The position numbers were made by a program, and so were the translations under genes. A stretch of DNA of 64,000 bases from Arthrobacter dokdonellae (GTDB lineage: Bacteria > Actinomycetota > Actinomycetes > Actinomycetales > Micrococcaceae): NCBI RefSeq assembly GCF_003268655.1, contig NZ_CP029642.1:1736001-1800000 (forward strand), read 5' to 3'. This document shows, in pieces, positions 1 through 8,852 of the stretch. Under the pieces are notes generated by a model, which did not search any database, was not told where the DNA came from, and worked only from the letters and a program-made list of their open reading frames with translations. The stretch's first letter is position 1. Every line of letters begins with the position of its first letter.

Positions 1-30
1 CGAAAATCCCACGAATCCGTGGGATTTTCG
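1..30. terminator. Bidirectional hairpin terminator
   Basis: A perfect inverted repeat with 13-bp arms (1-13 and 18-30) and a 4-nt loop. The arms end in an A/T run that gives a T-rich tail on either strand. It lies about 30 nt past the stop of the minus-strand GH101 gene and probably ends that transcript. Confidence 0.8.
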
Positions 31-61
31 ACATCTACTGCGGGTCAGTTGTGTAGCCGGG

Positions 62-3000
62 CTACGGCGTGCAGGCCGTGTCCGCCGGGCGCGGCGACGG
101 GTCGAAGCCCGTGGCCGCGGTCCCGCCGGTCCCGTAGACCCGCATCTCGGCGGCCGCGGCGAACTGCAGGCCGTTGAGGGCGTTGTTCGCCTGGAACTTC
201 ACGAATTTGGCCGCAACGGCCGGGAACGTGATGTCCTGCATGGCAGTGGCGTCCACGAGGTTGCCCGTGGCCACCTGCGTCCAGGTGGTGCCGTCCTCGG
301 AGGTGAAGACGGTGTAGCCCTTCACCTTGCCGTTCTGGCCGCCGGACTGCCGGCCCTGATAGCCGAAGCCGCTGACGGTGTATTCACCGTGGAGGTCCAG
401 CTGCACCCAGTGCGGGTAGTTCGTGATGGTCGGGTCGTACTGGGTGTGCCAGATGCTGCCCAGGTCACCGTCCAGCACATTGGCCACGGGGCCCTCGCCC
501 GGACCGGAGTCCAGGTTATCGGAGTCGGCGGTTGCCGTCATGGACGACGCCGGCACCATGGCCTGGCTGCTGACCGCGAGGACCGAATCCGAATCCACCG
601 TCTTCGTGGTGCAGTTGTTGAAGTACGTGGCGGACGGGTGGATCACCGCGCTGGTCCCGGCGGCGCCCGCCGGGGTCGTGATGATCCACGTCGTCTTGGC
701 CGTGGCGCCCGGCTTGACGGTGCCCGCCAGGTTGCCGCCCTTGACCGCCACCTGTGCGGTCCAGCCGGCGGGCAGGGTGCCCAGCGACATCGCCACGTTG
801 GTGGAGTCCGTGGCCTCGTTGTTGGTGAACGTGGTGATGTAGCTGTTCGTGGTGCCCGGGTTCAGGTCCGCATTGGCGGGCCCTGCCACTGCGGCGCAGG
901 AGGCTCCGCCGGTGACGGCGCCAAGGTCGGTCACGGTGAAGTCGTCGATCACGAAGTCCGCGCCGTTGGCCGCGCCGGTCTTGCGCAGGCCCACCCAGTT
1001 TTCGCCGCAGCCGGCCGTGAACGTCCGGGAGTACGTTGCGGTGTCCAACGCCGGTGCCATGGCTTCGTCCTTGAGGTCCTTCGATGTCAGCGTGCCGCCG
1101 GAGACGGTGTCAGCCCCGGTCACCCACTGCCACTGCCCGGCAACGTTCGTCTGGTACTTGAAGGACACCTTGTAGGAGTGGCCCGCCGTGAACGGCACCG
1201 TGGCCGGCACCGTGCGGTAAACCAGGCCGGTGTTTTCCTCATGCGACTTCAGCGAGTTGTTCCCGTCCAGCACGTCATCCACGGCCAGGCCGTTGAGCGT
1301 TCCGGAGTTGTACGGGCTGTACGTGTTCTTCCACGTCTTCTGCGAGTACGGGGCGTGGAGGTCGCTGATGCTCGTGCGCGGGTCGGTGGATCCGCCGGCG
1401 TCGCCCTTCACAAACGGGCCCCAGCCGGGCTGGTTGCCCTCGAAGTTGGCGCTGGCCACGAGCTTTCCGGGACTGCCCGCGGGCACGGCCACCGGCGTCG
1501 TGGTGTCCTCCATGATGCGCACGTCATCGAGCGTGACGGCCGCGGCGCCGGCCACTGCGCTGATGGAGACGTCCACCTTCTGGTTGACCGGGGCGGTGAA
1601 CTGCACCGAGGCCCGCTGCGAGTAGGTACCCTTCTTGGCATCGGCACCCACCTGGTTCTTGGCGGGCGTGATGTCGAAGGTGTTGGCCGCGTTGAGGTCC
1701 TTGCCCGTGACGGCGAGGGTCACGGCGCGGCGGCTGCCGGCCGCGATTTCCACGTTGGCGCTGAGCGTGTACTTCCTGCCCTTCACCAGTTTCTTGACGT
1801 TCTGGGAGATGGACGACGACGACGTCCCCAGCACCGCGACATTGTCGCCCGTCGCTGTGCGCGAGACGGCGGCGCCGCCGGTGGGGTTCCAGGCGTCGAG
1901 ATTGCCGGCGTTGAAGCCGGGGTCCGTGAGCATGGAGCCGTCGCCATAGTTGGCGCTCTTGTTTACGGGCTGGTCGCCCTGGGGGGCCAGCACGTAAGGG
2001 GTTGCCTTGTCGCCGGTCAGCGTCACCTGGCCGTTGGCGGCCTTGATGTCGGAAACCTTCACCCGCCCCTGGTCGGTGAGCTTGTACAGCGTGAAGTTGC
2101 GCTTGTTGGCGAACTGGCTGGTCAGCGTGAACGTGGTGGTGCCGCCGTCGGCCGAGTAGAAGTACATCTTGTCGGCGTCGGTGGGGGAGGTGGTCTTGGA
2201 GTTGTTTGCCGCGTCCTGCCACGGCAGCAGGTAGGTGCCGCCGTCCAGGACCACGGCGTTGCCCATGGTGACCTGGCGCTTGCCGTCCACCATGGCGATC
2301 TTCACCCCGCCGGCCAGCGTTGCGGACTTGCCGAAGTCCCAGTTGGTGAGGTCGAAGTGCTGGATGAACTTGGTGGGCAGGTCGTTGGACCAGATGTTGT
2401 TGTAGAACGCGTTCCAGTCGTCCTGGCCGGTCCAGCCCTCAAAGTCCTTGATCTGTTCGCCGCCCAGCAGGGGGTCCGTGTTCCAGACGTCGCGCTGGGT
2501 GTTGGAGATGAACCGGACAATGTTGGAGTTGATGCCCTTGTTCGTGGCACCGCCGTAGTTCTTGTCGTTGGCCCAGTGCGACCAGATGGAGTTGCCCTCG
2601 AACTTGTAGGCCCATTCGGTGGCTACCTCGAAGCCCACCTTGTGCAACTGCGTGGCCAGCTGGTCGGCCAGCCATCCGCTGGAGTAATACGCGTCGATGT
2701 AGACGGTCTTGATGCCGGGGGCTTCCTTGCGAAGCTCGGCGAAGCGGTCCAGGACGGCGCCGGTGCCCAGGTCGTTGCGCTGGTCGATGTGGTACGACTG
2801 GTTCAGCCAGTCCCAGCCGTTGACCTGCCCGGAGATCATGCCGTCGCTGAAGCTCTTGGCCTGCGGGTAGGCCTCGGTGACGTTGACGTGCACTGCCAGG
2901 TCGGCGTTGAACTTTGATCCTTCCTTGGCCAGGCTGTTCAAGTCCGCCAGGCCGCCGGCGCGGGTGTTGTAGTTTCCGCCGTAGTCGGGGTGGGCGGAGT

Positions 3001-4657
3001 CGTGGCCCTCGTTGGCGTAGCCCTTCTCCAGCACCCACTGGCCCAGGTTGTCGGTGGTCTGCGAGATCCGCTTGACGTTGTCCAGGGTCTTCAGGAACGG
3101 GTTGGTGGCCTCGGAGGCAAAGTTAAACGGGATGTGCTGGACCACGCGCTCTGGGACGCGGGCGGCGCCCAGCGGTGCCGTCATGGCGTTGCGGTACGCG
3201 ATGGCGCCGTCTTCCCAAGTGACCCTGCCGTCATTGTTGGCGTCGGCCGAAAGCACCACGGTGGTCTTGGGGAGCTGGTAGAACTTCACCCGGGGGTCCG
3301 TCGCTCCGGCCGCCGCATAGGTGTAGTTGCCCACGGACAGTTCGGCCCGCTTGGCGCCGTTGCCGGCGTCGACGATCCGCGACTGCAGCCGGGAGTTCCA
3401 GTTGTTGTTGTTGTCCTGGGCGGAGTCGTCAGTCGCGTTGGTCATGAGCCCGGCGGAGAGCTGGGAGTTGCTGACAAAGCCGTACGGGGTGCCGACGTCG
3501 GCCGCGTCGGCCTTGGTGTTGCCCGTGACGGCGGTGAACTGGTCGGCCGTGGTGGTGGAGTCGGTGGAGATCTTGGTCCGGGCCAGCTGCGCGGCCGGGT
3601 CGCCGGAGTCCACGGAGACCAGTGACTGGTTCGGGATGGCGAGCTGGTCAAGGGTGGCGGCGGCGCTGCCGGAGATCTTCGTGACGGCGAATTCCACCGT
3701 GTTGGCCGCCGTGGCGGTGAGCGTGGATTCAATGGTGAGGTTCGGGAAGTCGGCAAACGTGGAGGTGTAGCGGGCCGAATCCCTCCCTGCCGTCATGGTG
3801 GTGGTGGCGGCATGGTCCTTGCCGTTGAGCGTGAACGTGCTGAGTTTCGCCGCCTGCCCGGCGAGGGACTTGCCGCTGAGGTCGTAGGAGATGACCTGCG
3901 GAAACTCCTTGCCCACCTGAACGGTCAGGCCCTTGCCGTTGCTGATGGCGACGGGCGTTGCCGGATCCGCCGGCGGTGTCGGCGGGACGGGCGCGGGCGT
4001 GGTGTCGCCGGTGGCGCGCACCCGCAGTTCCGAGGCGGAGACGTTGTTGCTGCCGTTGATGGTGCTGTCAGCCTCAAACTTCACGTAGCGGGCCTTGACC
4101 GGACTGTCGAAGAGGATGGTCTGCACCTGGGTGTTCGACGTCGGCTGGGCCAGGGTGCCCGACGCCACGGGTGCGCCCCAGTCGCCGGCCGGGTCCGTGG
4201 CCACGGCGCGGTTGTCGGTGGCGAAGACCTTGTAGTTCTTCACGGGGCCGTTGGCCTGGTTCTTGGCGGAGTAGTCCAGCCCGGTCAGGGTGAAGGATCC
4301 GCCCACGTCCCAGGAGATCCAGTGGGGGAGGGGGTCGGCCACGCCGACCCCGTTGACCACCTTGTAGGCGACAGTCCACTGCGAGGCGTAGTCGTTGTCG
4401 AAGGCGCCGGCCGCCGTTCCGTCCAGGGCGGGCGGGGCCGGGTAGGCGGGCGACTGGGAGTCGGCCCCGATGAGCGTGTACTGGGAGGGGGTGACGGGCG
4501 TGCCGGACGGGTCCGGGGCGGCCTGGGCGGCGGACCCCATGCCGACGCTCAGGGTGGCCACCAGGGCCAGCACGGCCGCGGCGCCCGTGGCGCGGTGCGA
4601 TCTCGGGCGCACCTGGGGCGGAGGTGCCGCCAGGGTGCAAGGTTGGGGGGAGTTCAC
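62..4657 (-). CDS. Secreted endo-alpha-N-acetylgalactosaminidase (GH101) with two discoidin-type carbohydrate-binding domains
   Basis: GH101 enzymes release Gal-beta-1,3-GalNAc from Ser/Thr of mucin-type O-glycoproteins. The 1531-residue product has a Sec signal peptide (basic start, hydrophobic stretch about 24-42, AQAA cleavage site). An F5/8 type C (CBM32-like) domain spans about 52-213, followed by the GH101 supersandwich and catalytic barrel (about 235-870). Galactose-binding-like modules lie at about 900-1250, a NEW3-type domain at about 1270-1355, and a second F5/8 type C domain at about 1375-1515. By alignment from memory, Asp655 (TVYIDAYY) is the likely nucleophile and Glu681 (VATEWAY) the likely acid/base. 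The start is GTG with AAAGGA (complement of 4668-4673) upstream. No sortase motif or membrane anchor is visible, so it is probably released. It is divergent from the amino-sugar operon at 5028, which fits degradation of its product. Confidence 0.93.
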   Translation of the reverse strand: MNSPQPCTLAAPPPQVRPRSHRATGAAAVLALVATLSVGMGSAAQAAPDPSGTPVTPSQYTLIGADSQSPAYPAPPALDGTAAGAFDNDYASQWTVAYKVVNGVGVADPLPHWISWDVGGSFTLTGLDYSAKNQANGPVKNYKVFATDNRAVATDPAGDWGAPVASGTLAQPTSNTQVQTILFDSPVKARYVKFEADSTINGSNNVSASELRVRATGDTTPAPVPPTPPADPATPVAISNGKGLTVQVGKEFPQVISYDLSGKSLAGQAAKLSTFTLNGKDHAATTTMTAGRDSARYTSTFADFPNLTIESTLTATAANTVEFAVTKISGSAAATLDQLAIPNQSLVSVDSGDPAAQLARTKISTDSTTTADQFTAVTGNTKADAADVGTPYGFVSNSQLSAGLMTNATDDSAQDNNNNWNSRLQSRIVDAGNGAKRAELSVGNYTYAAAGATDPRVKFYQLPKTTVVLSADANNDGRVTWEDGAIAYRNAMTAPLGAARVPERVVQHIPFNFASEATNPFLKTLDNVKRISQTTDNLGQWVLEKGYANEGHDSAHPDYGGNYNTRAGGLADLNSLAKEGSKFNADLAVHVNVTEAYPQAKSFSDGMISGQVNGWDWLNQSYHIDQRNDLGTGAVLDRFAELRKEAPGIKTVYIDAYYSSGWLADQLATQLHKVGFEVATEWAYKFEGNSIWSHWANDKNYGGATNKGINSNIVRFISNTQRDVWNTDPLLGGEQIKDFEGWTGQDDWNAFYNNIWSNDLPTKFIQHFDLTNWDFGKSATLAGGVKIAMVDGKRQVTMGNAVVLDGGTYLLPWQDAANNSKTTSPTDADKMYFYSADGGTTTFTLTSQFANKRNFTLYKLTDQGRVKVSDIKAANGQVTLTGDKATPYVLAPQGDQPVNKSANYGDGSMLTDPGFNAGNLDAWNPTGGAAVSRTATGDNVAVLGTSSSSISQNVKKLVKGRKYTLSANVEIAAGSRRAVTLAVTGKDLNAANTFDITPAKNQVGADAKKGTYSQRASVQFTAPVNQKVDVSISAVAGAAAVTLDDVRIMEDTTTPVAVPAGSPGKLVASANFEGNQPGWGPFVKGDAGGSTDPRTSISDLHAPYSQKTWKNTYSPYNSGTLNGLAVDDVLDGNNSLKSHEENTGLVYRTVPATVPFTAGHSYKVSFKYQTNVAGQWQWVTGADTVSGGTLTSKDLKDEAMAPALDTATYSRTFTAGCGENWVGLRKTGAANGADFVIDDFTVTDLGAVTGGASCAAVAGPANADLNPGTTNSYITTFTNNEATDSTNVAMSLGTLPAGWTAQVAVKGGNLAGTVKPGATAKTTWIITTPAGAAGTSAVIHPSATYFNNCTTKTVDSDSVLAVSSQAMVPASSMTATADSDNLDSGPGEGPVANVLDGDLGSIWHTQYDPTITNYPHWVQLDLHGEYTVSGFGYQGRQSGGQNGKVKGYTVFTSEDGTTWTQVATGNLVDATAMQDITFPAVAAKFVKFQANNALNGLQFAAAAEMRVYGTGGTAATGFDPSPRPADTACTP

Positions 4658-4771
4658 GAAAGAATGTCCTTTTGCGGGAAGGGAAATGCTTCAGGTGTGC
4701 CGGGGAATGCCCGGCGTGCGGGCCGGAGACGGGCGGGGCCAGGTGTGGCGGCCCCGCCGGCCCCCAATGGT

Positions 4772-4785
4772 TGTTATGGATAACA
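4772..4785. promoter_or_regulatory. Palindrome upstream of the GH101 gene, candidate operator
   Basis: TGTTATGGATAACA is a perfect palindrome with 6-bp arms and a 2-bp centre, about 115 bp ahead of the GH101 start. It is the only strong short palindrome in the 370-bp divergent region 4658-5027. An operator role is inferred from position and symmetry; no matching regulator is identified. Confidence 0.4.
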
Positions 4786-4928
4786 GGAGCAGTATTCCAC
4801 GCGGGTGACCTGGATTACAAGGACCGGTTCCACGAGTTCCGCCGGGTCACCCAGGGATCGGTCGGGTCTTCTGCCAAGGGCCGGCAGGCTCGCTTGGCGT
4901 TAAGTTGATTATTTACTCATGGTTTCAG

Positions 4929-4968
4929 TCATTAACAATCATTACGTGGTAGGCTTGGTCTATAGAAT
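4929..4968 (+). promoter_or_regulatory. Promoter/operator of the amino-sugar operon
   Basis: TCATTA occurs twice at one-helical-turn spacing (4929-4934 and 4939-4944), with a related TCATGG at 4917. TAGAAT at 4963-4968 is a good -10 hexamer about 60 nt before the first gene; the repeats occupy the -35 area. DeoR-family regulators often bind short direct repeats, and such a gene closes this operon (8853), so autoregulation is plausible. This is inference from layout. Confidence 0.4.
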
Positions 4969-5027
4969 GAAATCGCCGGCCCTGCCCCGCGGCTGCCGGA
5001 TCCCCCACCTCAAGGAGTACGCACACA

Positions 5028-5945
5028 ATGAGCGAGACCGCCGTTTCGGACCTGGGCCCCTTCATGGAAGCAGAGCTGACCAGCCAGCCTGAGGTGTGGG
5101 CCAGGGCCATCGCCCAGGCGCGGGAGGAAAGCCTGCTGCCGGCCGACGGCCAGCGCGTGGCCGTCATCGGCTGCGGCACCTCCTGGTTCATGGCCCAGAG
5201 CTATGCCGCAGCCCGGGAATCCGCCGGCAAGGGCGTCACCGATGCCTTCGCCGCCTCCGAGGCCTTCCTGGGCGGGGACCGCGGCTACGACGCCGTCATC
5301 GCCATCACCCGCTCCGGCACCACCACGGAGGTGCTGGAGGTCCTGGCCGAACTCAAGGGCACCGTGCGCACCGTTGCCCTGGTGGGGGACACCTCCTCGC
5401 CGATCATGGCGCTGGCGGATGCCGTCGTCGCACTTCCCTATGCGGACGAGAAGTCCGTGGTGCAGACCCGCTTCGCCACCACGGCACTGGCCTACCTGCT
5501 CACCGGCGTGGGGGTGGACCTGTCGGCCGCCGTCGAGGACGCCAAGGCGGCAGTCACGGCGCCCGTGGAGCAGGAGCTCATCGACGCTGAACAGTTCACC
5601 TTCCTGGGCACCGGCTGGACCGTGGGCCTGGCGCACGAGGCCGGCCTGAAAATGCGCGAGGCCGTCCAAGGCTGGACCGAGTCGTACCCCGCCAAGGAAT
5701 ACCGCCACGGCCCCATCTCCATCGCCGCGCCCAACCGCGTGACCTGGATGTTCGGCCGGCAGCCCGAGGGCCTGGAGAAGGACATGGAAAAGACCGGCGC
5801 ACGCTACATCAACAACGACGTGCACCCGCTCGCCGAACTGGCCCGCGTCCACCGCGTCACCTTGGAGCGCGCCCGCGCCCGCGGCATGAACCCGGACCTG
5901 CCGCGCAACCTGACCCGCTCCGTCATTCTGGACGAGACCGCCTAG
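5028..5945 (+). CDS. SIS-domain sugar-phosphate isomerase/deaminase (AgaS-like)
   Basis: The 305-residue protein has two SIS domains. The first (about 40-160) carries the phosphosugar-binding stretch GCGTSW and the Ser/Thr-rich loop ITRSGTTTE; the second (about 190-300) contains the KEYRHGP segment typical of GlmS/AgaS isomerases. It lacks the glutaminase half of GlmS. With a PfkB kinase, class II aldolase and DeoR regulator downstream, the best reading is deamination/isomerisation of galactosamine-6-phosphate (or glucosamine-6-phosphate) to a ketose-6-phosphate in the cytoplasm. ATG start with AAGGAG at 5012-5017. It is the first gene of a five-gene run. The exact sugar is inferred from context; a GlcN-6-P deaminase role is the main alternative. 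Confidence 0.8.
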   Translation: MSETAVSDLGPFMEAELTSQPEVWARAIAQAREESLLPADGQRVAVIGCGTSWFMAQSYAAARESAGKGVTDAFAASEAFLGGDRGYDAVIAITRSGTTTEVLEVLAELKGTVRTVALVGDTSSPIMALADAVVALPYADEKSVVQTRFATTALAYLLTGVGVDLSAAVEDAKAAVTAPVEQELIDAEQFTFLGTGWTVGLAHEAGLKMREAVQGWTESYPAKEYRHGPISIAAPNRVTWMFGRQPEGLEKDMEKTGARYINNDVHPLAELARVHRVTLERARARGMNPDLPRNLTRSVILDETA

Positions 5946-5975
5946 GGCCGCGCGGCCGCCACGAAGGCAAGCAAC

Positions 5976-6974
5976 GTGATGAGCATTCCCTCCGCAGTCC
6001 CGGCCGGGGCCAGCCGCCCCGCAGTCCCGGCCGGGGCCAGCCGCCCCGCAGCGGGCCCGGCCGTGCTGGCCTTTGACGTGGGCGGGACGGACATGAAAGT
6101 GGGGCTGGTGCGCGGCGAGCTGACCGCCGCCTCCCACGCCGTGACGGACCTGCAGCGCCACCCCACGCCGCTGGACGGCGAACGCTCCGGGGAAACGGTC
6201 TGCGCCCGCATCGCGGAACTTGCGCGCGACTACCAGACGCGGCACCCGGACACGGTCATCGCGGCCGTGGGCGTGACGGTGCCCGGGATTGTGGACGAGG
6301 CCAACGGGATCGGCGTCTATTCGGCCAACCTGGGCTGGCGAGACTTCCCCTTCACCCGGACCCTCACCGGGGCGCTGGGCCTGCCGGTGGCCTTCGGCCA
6401 TGACGTCTCCATGGCTGGCGAGGCGGAGTTCCGCATCGGCGCGGCCGTTGGCGGGTCCGACGTGCTGGTGCTGGTGATCGGCACCGGAATTGCCGGCGCT
6501 GTGCTGTGCGACGGGCGCCGCGTGGCGGGTGGCGGCTATGCCGGCGAAATCGGCCATGCCATGGTCCCCTCGCCCGACGGCGGCATGGCCATCCTGGAGT
6601 CGCTGGGCTCCGCCGGTGCCATTGCCCGGCGCTACGCCGAGTCCGGCGGCCGCCCCGTGGACGGCGCGCGCGATGTCCTGGCCCGAGCCGGGGCCGGCGA
6701 CGCCACCGCCCGGCAGGTGTGGGACGACGCCGTCAACGCGCTCGCGTTCAGCGTCGCCCAGTGCGTGTCCATCCTGGGCACCGAAACGGTGGTGTTGGGG
6801 GGCGGGCTGTCCATGGCCGGCCCGGCCCTGTTCGAACCGCTGGCGGCCCGCATCGACGCGCTGCTTTCCTTCCACCGCCGCCCCCGCCTTGTCCACGCGG
6901 TCCTGGGCGAAAACGCCGGACTCATCGGTTCCGCCCTCAAGGCCCGCAGTCTGTCCGCCGGGGTGTCCCGGTGA
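5976..6974 (+). CDS. ROK-family sugar kinase
   Basis: A 332-residue ROK protein, likely an ATP-dependent kinase of an N-acetylated hexosamine. Seen: the nucleotide-binding start FDVGGTDMKVGLV near residue 31, the catalytic-Asp segment FGHDVSMAGEAEF, and the phosphate loop GTGIAGAVL followed by EIGH. The usual ROK zinc motif CxCGxxGCxE is not present: the matching stretch reads SPDGGMAILESLGS, with no cysteines. The N-terminus holds a perfect tandem duplication (AVPAGASRP twice) ahead of the fold. Start is GTG 5976 or ATG 5979, with GAAGG at 5963-5967. Its stop overlaps the GTG of the next gene, so translation is coupled. A regulatory rather than catalytic role is less likely because no DNA-binding domain is present. 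Confidence 0.85.
   Translation: MMSIPSAVPAGASRPAVPAGASRPAAGPAVLAFDVGGTDMKVGLVRGELTAASHAVTDLQRHPTPLDGERSGETVCARIAELARDYQTRHPDTVIAAVGVTVPGIVDEANGIGVYSANLGWRDFPFTRTLTGALGLPVAFGHDVSMAGEAEFRIGAAVGGSDVLVLVIGTGIAGAVLCDGRRVAGGGYAGEIGHAMVPSPDGGMAILESLGSAGAIARRYAESGGRPVDGARDVLARAGAGDATARQVWDDAVNALAFSVAQCVSILGTETVVLGGGLSMAGPALFEPLAARIDALLSFHRRPRLVHAVLGENAGLIGSALKARSLSAGVSR
5994..6047 (+). repeat. 27-bp perfect tandem duplication in the ROK gene
   Basis: Two identical 27-bp units, 5994-6020 and 6021-6047, encode AVPAGASRP twice and keep the frame. This looks like recent replication slippage in GC-rich DNA in a poorly conserved N-terminal tail. Confidence 0.95.
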
Positions 6975-7942
6975 GCGCGGGCAAGCTGGTCCTGACCGTT
7001 ACGCCCAACCCGGCGGTGGACGTCACCTACATGGTCGACGGCGTGGAGCCGGGCTCCTCCCACCGCGTCCCCACGCCCCTGTACCGGGCCGGCGGCAAGG
7101 GCCTGAACGTCTCCCGCGTGGCCCACCAGCAGGGCTTTCCCACCCTGGCGGTCACGACGGCGGGCGGTGCCTCCGGCGCGCAGCTCGCCGACGACCTCGC
7201 GGGATCGGGCATACCGTGCCGACTGGTGCCCGTGGCCTCCGCTACCCGGCGCACCATCGCGTTCGTGGACACGGTGTCCGGGCTGACCAGCATCTTCAAC
7301 GAAGCCGGCCCCGCGCTCAGCCGTGCCGAATGGCAGGCTCTGAGAGCCGCCGTCGTCGACGGGTTGGGCGGCCGGCCAGACGGCGGCCGGGCCGACGAGG
7401 CGCTGCGCCCCGGCGTGCTGGTGGGCTCCGGCTCCCTCCCGGAAGGGGCCCCGGCCGACTTCTACCCGGGGCTGGTGGCACTGGCGCACAGCGCCGGCGT
7501 CCCGGCGATCATTGACACTTCCGGCGCCGGGATCCTGTCCGCCGCCAGGGCCGGGGCGGACCTGCTCAAGCCCAACCACCACGAGCTCATGGACGCCATG
7601 GGCGAGACGGACCTGGTTGCCGCGGCCGGCAAGCTCATGGGCCTGGGCGCGCGGCGCGTCCTGGTCAGCGTGGGGGAGGAGGGCATGCTCGCCTTCGAGG
7701 CCGGGCGCCCCGGCCACCTCCAGGCGAAGCTGCCCGCCCCGCTGGCCGGCAACCCGACGGGCGCCGGGGACGCAGCGGTGGCCGCGGCCGCCGTCGCACT
7801 TGCCGGCGGGACCACGGACCTGCGGGAGATCCTGCGCCTTGCCGCGTCCTGGGGCGCAGCCGCGGTGCTGACGCCGGGGGCGGGGGAAATTTCCCCGCGC
7901 CACGCCGGGCTCGCCGCACAACTCATCATCACCGACCACTAA
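6971..7942 (+). CDS. PfkB-family kinase (tagatose-6-phosphate kinase / 1-phosphofructokinase type)
   Basis: This 323-residue kinase has the LacC/FruK architecture: N-terminal TVTPNPAVDVTY, the sugar-binding signature GGKGLNVSRVA near residue 42, and the second PfkB signature NPTGAGDAAVAA containing the anion hole and catalytic Asp. It would add the second phosphate to a ketose phosphate to feed the adjacent class II aldolase. The start GTG at 6971 overlaps the ROK stop (GTGA). A longer upstream frame exists but lies inside the ROK gene. Context (AgaS-like enzyme before, aldolase after, GH101 nearby) favours tagatose-6-phosphate over fructose-1-phosphate; sequence alone does not separate them. 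Confidence 0.85.
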   Translation: MSAGKLVLTVTPNPAVDVTYMVDGVEPGSSHRVPTPLYRAGGKGLNVSRVAHQQGFPTLAVTTAGGASGAQLADDLAGSGIPCRLVPVASATRRTIAFVDTVSGLTSIFNEAGPALSRAEWQALRAAVVDGLGGRPDGGRADEALRPGVLVGSGSLPEGAPADFYPGLVALAHSAGVPAIIDTSGAGILSAARAGADLLKPNHHELMDAMGETDLVAAAGKLMGLGARRVLVSVGEEGMLAFEAGRPGHLQAKLPAPLAGNPTGAGDAAVAAAAVALAGGTTDLREILRLAASWGAAAVLTPGAGEISPRHAGLAAQLIITDH

Positions 7943-7957
7943 ATAAGGATTCATCCC

Positions 7958-8824
7958 ATGGCATTGGCCACCACCCGCGGCATCATGGAGCAGGCAGCAT
8001 CGGCCGGCACCGGCCAGGGCGCCTTCAACGTCATCCACCTGGAGACGCTCGAAGGCCTCATCGCAGGAGCCGAGGCGGCCCGGCTGCCCGTGATCTTGCA
8101 GATTTCCGAGAACTGCGCGACGTTCCACGGCGGGCTGGAGCCCGTGGCGGCCGCCTCCCTGGCCGCGGCCCGCAAGGCGTCCGTGCCCGTGGCCGTTCAC
8201 CTTGACCACGCCGAGGACGAGGCCCTCGCCTGCGAGGCCGTCGACCTGGGCTTCGGCTCCATCATGTACGACGGCGCCCACCTCGACTATGCGGAGAACG
8301 TGGAAGTGACCGCCCGCGTGGCCGCCTACGCCCACGCGCGGGGCGTCTATGTGGAGGCCGAACTTGGCAAGGTGGGCGGCAAGGACGGCGCGCACGCGCC
8401 CGGGGTGCTGACCGACCCCGCCGAGGCCGCCGCGTTTGTGGCCGCCACCGGCGTCGACGCCCTGGCCGTCGCCGTGGGCTCCTCCCACGCGATGACCGAG
8501 CGCTCGGCCGCCTTGAACCTGGACCGGATCACCGCCCTCAAGGCCGCCCTGGACGTGCCGCTCGTGCTGCACGGCTCCTCCGGCGTCTCCGACGCGAACA
8601 TTGTGGCGGCGATCGCGGCGGGCATGACGAAGATCAACGTCTCCACACACCTCAACGGTTTCTTCACCCGTGCCGTTCGTGAGTACCTCGAGGCCAACCC
8701 CGCCGTCGTGGATTCACGCAAGTACCTCGGCGCGGGGCGCGCCGCACTCGTTCCGGAGGTCGCCCGGCTGCTAGCGTTGTTCGCGGGGGCAGGGACCGCG
8801 CCCAAAATGGGACGTGCCCTTTAA
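7958..8824 (+). CDS. Class II ketose-bisphosphate aldolase (tagatose/fructose-1,6-bisphosphate)
   Basis: The 288-residue zinc aldolase is close to GatY/KbaY/AgaY size. It would cleave tagatose- or fructose-1,6-bisphosphate to glyceraldehyde-3-P and dihydroxyacetone-P. Visible family motifs are the N-terminal AFNV, the zinc/catalytic block HLDHAED (about 83-89), the second signature EAELGKVGGKD, and the zinc-ligand/phosphate loop VLHGSSG, followed by the second phosphate-binding segment KINVST. AAGGAT at 7945-7950 lies 7 nt before the ATG. It is separated by 15 bp from the kinase and by 28 bp from the regulator, so it is probably in one operon with both. Substrate stereochemistry is inferred from gene context. 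Confidence 0.9.
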   Translation: MALATTRGIMEQAASAGTGQGAFNVIHLETLEGLIAGAEAARLPVILQISENCATFHGGLEPVAAASLAAARKASVPVAVHLDHAEDEALACEAVDLGFGSIMYDGAHLDYAENVEVTARVAAYAHARGVYVEAELGKVGGKDGAHAPGVLTDPAEAAAFVAATGVDALAVAVGSSHAMTERSAALNLDRITALKAALDVPLVLHGSSGVSDANIVAAIAAGMTKINVSTHLNGFFTRAVREYLEANPAVVDSRKYLGAGRAALVPEVARLLALFAGAGTAPKMGRAL

Positions 8825-8852
8825 GTGCACCTTGCATCCGAGGGGAGTTTCC

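Noticed and set aside
389..2917. Long open frame opposite the GH101 gene
   Set aside because: Arg/Gly/Val-rich shadow translation, typical of GC-rich antisense frames; the GH101 frame has clear domains and a ribosome-binding site.
5010..8650. Long minus-strand frames opposite the amino-sugar operon
   Set aside because: His/Gly/Arg-rich low-complexity translations without any family motif; the plus strand has five recognisable enzymes with good ribosome-binding sites.
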